This document shows, piece after piece, positions 1-8,745 of a stretch of 36,179 nucleotides of DNA (its first letter is position 1; each line of letters begins with the position of its first letter). The notes beneath the pieces were generated by a model. The model did no database searches and was not told the origin of the DNA. It saw only the letters and a program-made list of their open reading frames with translations. The stretch is from positions 1 to 36,179 of the forward strand of contig KN880673.1 of NCBI GenBank assembly GCA_000934385.1, read 5' to 3'. A program made the translations under genes and the position numbers. This DNA is from Cylindrobasidium torrendii FP15055 ss-10. Lineage: Eukaryota; Basidiomycota; Agaricomycetes; Agaricales; Physalacriaceae.

Positions 1-540
1 GATGTAAGTACAAGTCAATCCTGCGGGTAGGTAGAAGAGGAGACGCTCGCAGCAGAGCTAGCAAAAGACGCAGGACCGACCGAAAAAGGCAGCCAGTGTG
101 GTGCATCTTTGGTCGCGTTGGCGATAAATGGGCCCAAAGTGGTTGGGCCTGGTTCACCCAATACTTAGCAACTGTCGTGTATCTCTGTATGAAGCTCTCA
201 AGCGGCACACTGGGGCCTTTGGGAGGTCGGCGCAGGTTGCATCGGCGATTTCGGATGCGTCGGTCCGGTCACGGGAAACGTCACGTGCTGGGATTTTGCC
301 AGCGGGGTTTCGCATTTTTAATGCAAAACCCTGTATGCAGCCCCATTCGGCAATCATGGGCATCACGAGTGTGCTTCGCGTCGGTGGCGCGATCGAATCC
401 CACGTTCCGCCCTTTGTCTCCCTTTCACAATGGTAGACGGTCCACAGACAACGGCCGGCTTTTTGTTTGTCCCAGATGACGACGATTGAACAAAGTAACA
501 TGATTGTCATCGCAATGCCCTTTGCGCGGGGCTCGTCTTG
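1..540. other. Intergenic stretch with no supported gene
   Basis: Open frames on both strands here overlap each other, show no family resemblance and lack splice-site-bounded continuity. A short AT-rich inverted repeat lies near 310-325. I see no gene, tRNA or repeat I can support. Confidence 0.5.
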
Positions 541-545
541 CTCTC

Positions 546-553
546 TTTTATAC
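546..553 (+). promoter_or_regulatory. TATA-like element upstream of the 630 ATG
   Basis: The sequence ttttatac lies about 80 bases before the ATG at 630. A pyrimidine-rich stretch (cctctttccctttcatttc, about 570-590) lies between them, as is common for fungal core promoters. This is a motif match only. Confidence 0.3.
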
Positions 554-629
554 TTCGAGGTCCTCCACTGTCCTCTTTCCCTTTCATTTCAGCCTGTATC
601 TTATCCAGATCCATCCCACTCTATTCATC

Positions 630-1176
630 ATGTCCACTGGCACGCACCATAACCCCAATATCCGGCGTCGCCACTCGAAGCATCGCACACCAAAGTCAAA
701 GCCAAGGCAACAGTGCGCCGCTTCCTCCATAATAGACCCGTCACTTACCCATATACTCAGGATCAAAAAGAAATACAACAACAAACCGTACCCAACGAAC
801 TCTATCGTCGACTCGCGCCGCCCATCTGCTGCTTCTACCGCCCCGCTTCAACCCAAGGAGGGTCCAGCAGGTGCCAAAAAGCCGGGGTTTCTGAGGCGCT
901 TTACACTGTTATGGAAACGCGTTACGCGTTGGCGCTCCCGGAACTCCCTTCTGAAGAACTTCGAAATAGTTTCGATTTCTGAGCGACGTACAAGTGGCAC
1001 ATCCGCTCGCAGTGCTGCCCGTCGCCGGGAACGCGACGAACGGCGTGTACGAAGGCAAGGAGTCATATTCCGTGGAGACGGTGCGTAATTTTCCACCCGT
1101 TGTTCGCGTGTCTGAAGAGACCCAAGGACGAGTGCCATTGGATGAAGAACTTTATCAGCAGTACCGCAGCTGGTAA
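630..1176 (+). pseudogene. Small hypothetical gene or frameshifted gene remnant
   Basis: No family is recognised. The ATG at 630 opens a 152-residue, very basic frame ending at 1088 (starting MSTGTHHNPN), preceded by a TATA-like site. Two other frames read more like ordinary protein. One, around 680-982, contains TVPNELYRRLAPP and ends LPSEELRNSFDF. The other, open from 970 to the stop at 1174-1176, contains NATNGVYEGKESYSVETV and ends DEELYQQYRSW. These overlap at about 970-982 and differ by a single-base shift, too little for an intron. The stretch may therefore be a decayed gene, contain a sequencing indel, or be a real short arginine-rich protein in the first frame. Each alternative is weakly supported. 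Confidence 0.25.
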
Positions 1177-1547
1177 CGCCTCAAGTCCCATCCTTCCCAG
1201 TCAGCCCCAAAGGAATCAAGACCGTTTAGTCTCCGCGAGAAAATTCAGACCTTGAATACAGTATGTATTACTCGTCTAAGTAATAATTCAGACCTTGAAT
1301 ACAGTATGTATCACTCGTCTAAGTAACTACACTGTTCATGGACGTTATAACGACTTATGTAAAGACTTGATGAATATTGAAAACCTGATGAAATGATTGG
1401 CAACCTGATCTCGATCGCGTCACCTTCCTTTGCCTTTCGTTAACCAGGACGTCTGACGGACATATTTGTGGACCAACGAAATCATTCAATCTCACGACTT
1501 GCTTTACAACATCCCAAAACGAGCTCATCATTTCCGAAGCTGAAGCG
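1177..1547. other. Intergenic region with a tandem duplication
   Basis: There is no supported gene. The only clear structure is the two-copy 43-bp tandem repeat at 1242-1327. The right end would be the 5' region of the BTB-like gene that starts at 1548. Confidence 0.5.
1242..1327. repeat. 43-bp tandem duplication, two copies
   Basis: Copy one is 1242-1284 and copy two 1285-1327. Both begin aattcagaccttgaata and end ctcgtctaagtaa plus one base. They differ at two positions only (tatta versus tatca near the middle, and the last base), so the duplication is recent or maintained. It lies between two genes and has no coding potential. Confidence 0.9.
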
Positions 1548-2398
1548 ATGTCGGGCAAATCTGATCTAAGCAATGTGGTTCTGCAAGCAGGCGCAAGAAC
1601 CTTCCGCGTGCAAGTCCCAAGGGGAACGTTCGGGGCTTCGCCTATACAGCTTGCAGATGTGGAACCAAAAGACGTAGAGCTCGTAATAGACTCTTTGAAG
1701 TCAGCTTTCCAATGCCCGAATTATGGCTTGCCCTACTGACTCGGTATTTCTAGACCAATCATTCCACGACTGGATATCGTCCGCCAAGTCGTGGATGCGA
1801 ATGGGGAGAGAGTTCTTCCTCTCGTTATGCTGGCACTTGCGCATGTGGAAACTATCCTTCCTGCCGGGCGCACCTTTGAGGGTTCGAGCCACGATTGGAC
1901 AGAGGATGCTCTTGTACTTGCTGTACAACAGCGTACATCGCTAGAGATGCGCAAGAAGTTGTGGTACCATGTCGTTACCACGAGAGAATTCCACGACGAC
2001 GTTGTTGTAAGCGATTCCTGTTTCGTCACTCTCTTTATCCGTGTTGAGCAGCTATCTACATCTTGTAGGAAACACATTCATTGCCGAAAGACCTTCGCAC
2101 CAAGTGTAAAAGCCTCCTCGACAACATCATCGCAGACTTCACAGCTTTGCTGTTTACGCCTCCCCCTGCATCGCACATGGAATGTACAGATGTAATCGCT
2201 GACAGCTGGATGTCCGAAGTGATTTCGCCTGCTCTAGCAAATGATGGCGTGTACCGCCCTCTAGAGAGCCTGGACGCAATGAAACAAGTAGACTGGAAAG
2301 GTCTGGGTGTATGTGATAGTTGCGTCAAGGGTAAACATGAAGAGTGGGACGTTGAGGCGGATGAAGTTTGGCGGAAGCTTGGTGGTTGGATTGAATGA
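1548..2398 (+). CDS. BTB/POZ-like protein, shortened N-terminal domain
   Basis: Proposed exons are 1548-1699, 1754-2006 and 2069-2398, giving 244 aa. The second intron (gtaagc...tag) is secure. The first uses the weaker donor gtcagc, which also occurs in convincingly spliced genes of this window. The N-terminus (SDLSNVVLQAGARTFRVQVP) resembles the first strand of fungal BTB domains and jumps after about 30 residues to a segment (LADVEPKDVELVIDSL) resembling a later BTB helix. The usual middle of the fold seems missing. The C-terminal third (ALANDGVYRPLESLDAMKQV, then GVCDSCVKGKHEEWDVEADE and a final tryptophan motif) is the tail I associate with large Agaricomycete BTB families. It is probably a protein-interaction protein of unknown partner. 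Start chosen as the first ATG that yields the BTB-like strand. Confidence 0.55.
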
Positions 2399-2638
2399 TA
2401 GACAGACGAAAAAATTGGAGAATATGGTGGATCTGTTCCTTTGTATTGTTAGATGAATCTTATATGTAGCCTATGGTGATGTTGGCTGTTGGAGCTTGGC
2501 CGTTGCTGAGCTAGTTGCTGCACGAAGTCCCCCACGTGGAATTGGCTCGATCAGGCTGGCGCCCTCCGCCAACTTGATCTTCCACCCCCAGCATCTTTTG
2601 GCTGGCATCTCTGCCTGCCCTCCTGGTCGTCGGCCAAA

Positions 2639-5621
2639 ATGTCCAGTCGTACACCCTCCGGCTCTTCCTCTTCCAGGCGCGAAAATGGGCACAGTCGTAC
2701 ATCTTCAAGATCGCAGAGCACCAATGCCGTACGCTCTGCATGTAACTTCTACGATTGACTGACCATGACCGATAAAAGGATTCGCAGCCGGCCGTCGAGT
2801 CCTCAGTCACGCGTCTTTTGATGTCCATCAAGCTACTACTCGAGAGCCTTACTCATTGGAGTGAACTGAAGGCAGATGAGATGCGGGTCAGCGACGTTTA
2901 TGTGCGTCTGGGCAATGATTTCAACGCTGCGGTATCCGCATTTGGGGCATTTAACATTGATATGAAGTGCGTCGTTGCCCGTACGGCTCCTGAATCAAGC
3001 TGACTGTTTGCAGCGAGCTCATGAATGTGCCCGACGACCTCCGGAACGTCCTCGAACAGTGCCTAGCTGAGGATCCATCCAAAGAGAATCTCGAGATCTA
3101 TCTGCCAACTGTGCGCTCTATCATCACAAATCTTCTACAAGGCCTTCGGCGTAAACAAGATTTGTACCGGCGCGTCGCGTCAGACCAAAGGCGCGAGTCC
3201 TCCGCTACCAACCACAGCAATCATACCAGCCATGAAAGGACTGAAAGCCGGTCCTCGCGAGTATCGCGCTCCCAGAGGTCGCAAGAGAGCGGGTCTCAGC
3301 GCAATATGGATACTGGAGATGGAGGCAGCCGACGGTCAAGGCGACGAGAACCATCCCACACCAATGGCGACTTTGTTGGTGGATTTTCGCCGCAAGTAGT
3401 GTCCCCCGCAACGATACCTGAGGGAGAGGTAACCCCGGAGACGGTGCATCGAAGGGACCGATCTACATCTCAAAGAGTTGAACTCGAAGGGCCTGCGCCC
3501 GGTCCTTCTTCCCAGGTGACAGAGCCTCCACCAAACCCGCAAGTGCCCCCCAATGTTACGCGCTATTCCCTCATCGACCAGCCAATGATCCCTCCGGTGT
3601 TAGTCGAGCCTTCTAGCCCGGATCCGGAAATGTCGAATGGGACCCCCAGACAATCCCCAGCACCCTCCGCCTCCACCACCTCGGCGACTCCGACACCAGT
3701 GCCGACACCGCCACCCATTCCACCAGACTCGCCCCCAGGCGCCAGTCCTGCCATCGCTAATTCTCTGGCCGCGCTCAAGAAATCAGATGCCCTTGAGCGC
3801 AGGGCATCCAAACGGTTCTCTACCTATACTTTCTCCAAGATGACAGGCGGCTCTAGTGGATCAACACCAACTAGACCGTCGCGCAGCCAATCAAATCGTC
3901 GGTCGATGGCCGCGTCTTCAGCCCTTACACCCAACGAGCTGGCTGTCTTGACTGAGGTAGACGACGAGGGGAATCCAGCATCAGCGACTGCTACGAGAGC
4001 AGCCAGGAGTATCACCCCAGATCGCCGGCCACCGAGCATACCACCAACGCCGCCGCTACCAAAGGCGCCTACCCCCGAGCCCACCATTCAGTTAGCCCCA
4101 ACTGCCGAGGAAGAGGAGCCGACAAGCATTACCGTATTCCTGCAGCTAGGAAGGGATGTCAAGAAAGTTTCCATGGAACCAGGATTATCATTGCCGTCCC
4201 TCCGAATGCTCTTCATGGATAGGTTTTCGTACAGTCCGGGCCTCGAAAACTTCCCCGCTATCTACATTCGCGACCCCTCCAGCGGTGTGCAGTACGAACT
4301 CGAAGACATCGATGATATCAAGGAGAAAAGTCTACTTTCACTCAATATCGAACGTATGTATTCATCCTTGTATCCTTTGATGCAACTAGACTGACCCGAT
4401 GAATTAGCACTCGACCAAATCAAGCAGCACATCGACTCACAAATGTCTGCCTTAGCTCAAGATATCCGCGACCTACGTACCACGGTGGCTGCCAATGCCC
4501 AGCGCACATCCTACATTGCTCCACCTTCACCCATCATAGCGCAACCTCTCGCTGAAAGCACGCCTCGTCCCACGGACAAGCAATTCCACAGCGTTGCCCG
4601 CCGTCTCTCACGCTACGTGGGCTCTAGCGCGCATCCGAAGTCGCCTACGTCGCCTATGCCTGCAATACCCCAGCAAATGACGGGCGCGTTACAGGCTCAG
4701 TCAACGGGCAGCTCTGTGTATTCTGAATACTCTGCGCGTGTCGTGACGGACCTCAAGACACAGTTCGACGAGGTCCAGAATCTCCGGAGGGATTTGGGCG
4801 TGATGCGGCAGGTGTACAGTCAATTCGTCAAGCAAACCAAGGAGACGTTGAGTACGCTACGGACGCAGACGCACAAAGTCAAGGATCTCGCGAGCGAAGG
4901 CGTTGGTGGCTCGAGGGCATTCATCGAGAACGGGAAGAAGAGCTTGGATTCGAGGACGCAGACGTTGCTAACAGATGTGGAGAAGTTGGCGGACACAGTT
5001 GAGGGACTGAAGGCGGACGTGCTGAAAAGGCAGGTGATGCCCAAACCTCAGATTCTGAAGAATATCAAGACGGATGTGGATAATGCGTCCAAGGAACTGG
5101 CAAGTATCAAAGAGCATATCATGATGGTGAAGCCGATGTGGAAGAAGACGTGGCAGGAGGAGCTACAGAACATCGTAGAGGAGCAGCAGTTCCTCAATCA
5201 CGAGGAGGAGTTATTGGGAGACCTACTCGAAGACCACAAGGCAATTGAGGAAATCTTCGAGCGAGTGGAGAAGGTCATCAACTTGCGAGGTAGTGGAAAG
5301 GTTGCTCCCCGGGCCAGAAGTCTGCGAAACATCGAGGAGCCGTCGTCAAATAGTGGCGGACTGGATCCGGTGCTCATGGCGATTCGGACGACCGCTCCAA
5401 ATACGAATGCGCGCTTAAAGGCAATCGAGGAAAACCAGAAAGCGCGGGAGATGGAGCTGGCGAATCGGACGGACGAGTTGCACTCCGAACTTACAGACTT
5501 CGTGGGCCAAAAGAAGCTGAAGATGACGGGCGGTGCGGAGGAGGCAGAGAGGGTGAGGCAGAAGAGGAACGATCAAACACTTAAGGCGATGTTTGCTGCT
5601 CCCCCGCCTGAGGGTGCGTAG
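2639..5621 (+). CDS. BUD6: Bud6/Aip3 actin-interacting polarity protein
   Basis: Exons 2639-2728, 2788-2966, 3014-4353 and 4408-5621 join in phase to 940 aa. Introns are 59, 47 and 54 nt, with ctgac branch sites. After a Ser/Arg-rich leader, residues about 31-130 match the N-terminal Bud6 region (VTRLLMSIKLLLESLTHW, SDVYVRLGNDFNAA, VPDDLRNVLEQCL, LLQGLRRKQDLYRR). Residues about 150-450 are disordered and rich in Pro, Ser and Thr. The AIP3 domain begins near residue 455 (TVFLQLGRDVKKVSMEPGL, then FPAIYIRDPSSGVQYELEDI). Residues about 537-940 are largely helical and coiled coil. Bud6 family proteins bind actin monomers and formins and stimulate actin-cable nucleation at sites of polarised growth; hyphal tip growth is the expected setting. 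Length agrees with fungal homologues. The gene converges on the GH5 gene, 267 bp downstream. Confidence 0.93.
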
Positions 5622-5888
5622 ATAGTTTCCGGGGACACGGACATGTGTGTATCTTTATTAGGTGTGGTGTACATACCCTATGTTTCTTCTCATGCTTTTG
5701 CGTTCATTCGTTATTCAAGTCTTCTCCTCACTGCTCATACATTTATGAGATCTGGGACGTACATTTCAGACGATGGTGTAGTTTGCACTCTGCGTTGCAT
5801 CTTCCCGTACCACACATACGAGTTACTCGACATACCCTGTTTTGAATACCATGTATCTGACGACCACGTCCCGGTCAAGGCGTCATGT

Positions 5889-7178
5889 TCAAGGTCCTTG
5901 TGTGACCTTGAACAGCTCCGCCATCTTGGGAAGGAATTTATCGTTACGAAGCCCTTCCCACTCGCTGTCGATTAGTCCCCATGTCTCCTCCTTTTCCGCT
6001 ACACCTTCGCGAATGTAGTAGGTCCCCTGGAGTGCCCACAGCGCCCAGTCCGCGTCGTTACTTTGCATCCAAGAGCTAATACACTCGAAGTAGCTGTTAT
6101 CGCCATCACTTATACCATCGTTGGGACCCCCAACCAAGCCGACACCAAATTCCGACACGAAGAGCGGAGCTGTGTAGTCCTTGTCCTGAGTGAGAAGGAA
6201 ACCATCGAACAGGCCATACTCCCCCTTCAAGACATCGCAACTGTTCGTTGGGTTGGGGAAAGTGACGGTGAAGGAATATGCATGCATTTCCCAGACGTGC
6301 TTATCCGCCCAAGCGCTGTAGTCGAGGTTGCGGCCAGTGCGAATGAATGCGAGGTCGGTTGCCGACTGGGTCCCACCGATGATAACAAGCACATCAGGAT
6401 TTGCGGCATGCACTGTTGCGCCTCCTTGTCCGACAAAGTTGTACCAGTCATCATGACCGTCGACGTCTTGCAATAGTGGGAAAGGGCGTAGCTCGTTTCG
6501 AATCGACATGGCCACTATTCCTGGTTGGGTTTTCGCCCAGGTTGCTTGGGCAGACAGCCCCGACAGCCATTCGTCGGTCTTGAAGTATTGGCTGTTGATG
6601 GCAATGTAGCCGGATGCTTGGTCCCACCAGCCATTACCGTCGTCGATGTTACCTGGTCTGATATTTAGAAAATGCGCGCAGCAATAAACAAAATCGGACG
6701 TACAGCACCAGCTTGCCTTGCTGACATGGTTATCCAAGACGGTCATGACCTTGCGGTCCCACAAAGCCGCGATGACCGCACTGAAGACATCCTGAGTTGT
6801 CGCCGTGCCCACAAACGGATTTTTCTCCACCACCCGGGAGTACAGACCGTCCAGCGTGTCCACAGTCAGGTTCGCCGCGCTGGCTGCAGCTGTAAACGAG
6901 TCGCGCACAGTAGTGTTGGGCGCAAGGGCATGGTCGATGGAATAGGTTAGGCGAACACAATTAAAGCCATTATCTGCGATAAAATCGGCAATGTGGTCGA
7001 TAGACTGCTTGTGGAGACCCTCTGGGATGTTCGTCTCGCCATGGCCGGCCCAGTTGATGCAGCGGAATTTCACTCGCGTGTTGTCCGCGTCCATAATCCA
7101 TCGGCTCTGTGTGTGCAGTGGGAGCGTCTGCGCGAACGCGCTGAGCGCGCAACAGATTGCCAGAAAAAGGGCGCGCAT
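5889..7178 (-). CDS. Secreted GH5 glycoside hydrolase (endoglucanase-like)
   Basis: Coding parts are 6704-7178 and 5889-6652, with one 51-nt intron (6653-6703) that is a multiple of three without a stop. Splicing restores WCCNIDDGNGWWD, a stretch I expect in fungal GH5 enzymes. The product is 412 aa. The ATG at 7178 was preferred over one 33 bases upstream because it starts a clean signal peptide (MRALFLAICCALSAFA). The TIM-barrel landmarks are FNCVRLTYS, the acid/base Glu212 in SIRNELR, His282 in EMHAYS and the nucleophile Glu326 in FVSEFG. No carbohydrate-binding module is present. It should act outside the cell on beta-linked glucans or related polysaccharides; the exact substrate cannot be read from sequence. 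A TATA-like GAATAAAAG lies about 40 bases upstream (7217-7225). Confidence 0.9.
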   Translation of the reverse strand: MRALFLAICCALSAFAQTLPLHTQSRWIMDADNTRVKFRCINWAGHGETNIPEGLHKQSIDHIADFIADNGFNCVRLTYSIDHALAPNTTVRDSFTAAASAANLTVDTLDGLYSRVVEKNPFVGTATTQDVFSAVIAALWDRKVMTVLDNHVSKASWCCTSDFVYCCAHFLNIRPGNIDDGNGWWDQASGYIAINSQYFKTDEWLSGLSAQATWAKTQPGIVAMSIRNELRPFPLLQDVDGHDDWYNFVGQGGATVHAANPDVLVIIGGTQSATDLAFIRTGRNLDYSAWADKHVWEMHAYSFTVTFPNPTNSCDVLKGEYGLFDGFLLTQDKDYTAPLFVSEFGVGLVGGPNDGISDGDNSYFECISSWMQSNDADWALWALQGTYYIREGVAEKEETWGLIDSEWEGLRNDKFLPKMAELFKVTQGP

Positions 7179-8745
7179 TGGGGGAGCACGGATGGAATGG
7201 GAAGGAAGCACGAATGCTTTTATTCAAAACTGCATAGGTCTGATAATAATAAAGGCCATAAGGTGTGCATACAGTCATTTGTTGCTGGGCCATACGTCGA
7301 GGACGATCTATGCATGTGCGTGCGCTCGTGAGATGCAAGCGTTCTGTTGACATCAAAGCTTCGATTGACTGGCAAGACTTGATCTCTGCTTTCTATGAGC
7401 ATGGGACAGTTTCAACTTCCCATCGTCACACCGTGCAAGCTTGGCCCTAATATTTAGGTTCGACATCCAGGAAAAGTATGTGCTGGGTTGCTCAGAGGTC
7501 TCTTGCCAAGTATGTAAGCGTTGACCATGTTAGTTCAGCTCTATTGACAACATTCAACAAGCGCGACAAGGCAATACAGAACCTGTAGTACGGGGCCAAT
7601 CACCGTAATAGTTGAACGTTAAACGTTAAACATTGACCACATTTGAGCAACGAACATTGAGGTTGAACGTTGGACGCTCGTTGCTCATTTCTACGTTCCC
7701 GCGACCACAATGGTCCATAGTCGGTAGCTGGCTGGAACTTGGAAGTAAGTGGATAGAGGATGTTACATACATCGACAACGTGAAGAAACCACAACCAACA
7801 TGTGCACGCCTGAAAAATGGGCCATTCGTTCGTGGGTTGACAGTTGAGATCAGATGGCGCCCGCGCCTGAAGTATGTGCAGCCATTCCGCGTCGCCGAGC
7901 ACGGCGCAGCCGTGAATGGGGATCAAGTAGACCAAAGTAGCGCTCCCCTCGCACTCGGTGACCAGAGCTAGGCTGTACCAGACTGTTGCATGCGTAACCT
8001 CCAGCATATTTGAATGCCGTAGACTACCCCGAGACAGGCTGGGGACGGAGTGGGACAACTTGGGGACATCGAAAGCAGAGAGACGCTATCGCAAAACACC
8101 TACTGGGACCGCGGCATTGTGGATTTACGCTGTCTCGCTACCGGGATTTAGGCTTCAAACTTCAAACGGAGGGCCATAACATACCAACGAGTCGAAGAAA
8201 CGACCTGTTTTCGTCGACTTAGAAGGCCAGAGAAATGGCAAAGCTACCAGAAATTTGCCGCAAATTGGGGAAATAACATAGAGTTCGTAACAAGACAGCT
8301 GTAATTCTGAATTGATACATATTGATACACTTGGGGCTGCGCAGAGCACAGGGCAAACTGATGGTGGAAGAAAAAGGAGTTCCCCAGAGACCGGGAGGGA
8401 TACCTGGGTCCCGGTCAATTTGTTTGGCGCTTACGTGAACGCCCGTTTTGGGTTCACGATAATGGATGGGCCCAGACTCTGTGGGCAAAATGGACGAAAT
8501 ATGGCTGATGACCACCATGGCGGCGGCGCAGATGGCATAGATTGCATGCCCGACGACGCTCCCGGCGACAGAAGACTATTCTGCACCAAAATGGAGGCAT
8601 TTGGGGCGACAAATGGACGCACAGAGATCGGCGCGAAAGGCTCAAATTGGGGGAGGCCAATTTCTGGGGAAACTCCGTACCGGTACTACATCTTGACTTT
8701 CGACCACGACGTGCCATCTGCTTCGTAGAGTCTGAAGCATCCAAG
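7179..8745. other. Divergent promoter region between GH5 and ACC1
   Basis: These 1.57 kb separate two genes transcribed away from each other. Several short ORFs occur but none has family resemblance. CCAAT-type pentamers occur at 7595-7599, 8646-8650 (reverse) and 8657-8661. A 9-bp inverted repeat lies at 7645-7686. The 8512-8745 part is an open frame continuous with ACC1 and rich in arginine (see findings). I see no RNA gene. Confidence 0.55.
7645..7686. repeat. Inverted repeat with 9-bp perfect arms
   Basis: GAGCAACGA at 7645-7653 is mirrored by TCGTTGCTC at 7678-7686 with a 24-base spacer. Several gttgaacgtt/aacgttaaac variants lie around and inside it (7612-7672). It could be a regulator-binding site or a chance hairpin in the GH5-ACC1 intergenic region. 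Confidence 0.4.

Noticed and set aside
375..410. gatcgaatccc resembling a tRNA T-arm
   Set aside because: No acceptor stem, D-arm or A box of suitable spacing was found upstream.
1880..1900. ggttcgagcc resembling a tRNA B box
   Set aside because: It lies within the BTB-like coding exon, and no matching A box or cloverleaf could be drawn around it.
6653..6703. Intron-free GH5 reading with 17 extra residues (TSDFVYCCAHFLNIRPG)
   Set aside because: The in-frame segment has perfect gtacgt and cag ends with a branch site, and removing it gives the WCCNIDDGNGWWD stretch I expect in the family.
7633..7971. 112-codon plus-strand open frame between GH5 and ACC1
   Set aside because: It overlaps an equally long minus-strand frame, shows no family pattern, and lies in a divergent promoter region.
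8312..8728. 138-codon plus-strand frame just before ACC1
   Set aside because: It is out of frame with ACC1, has no domain resemblance, and composition explains it. It may at most contain short upstream ORFs.
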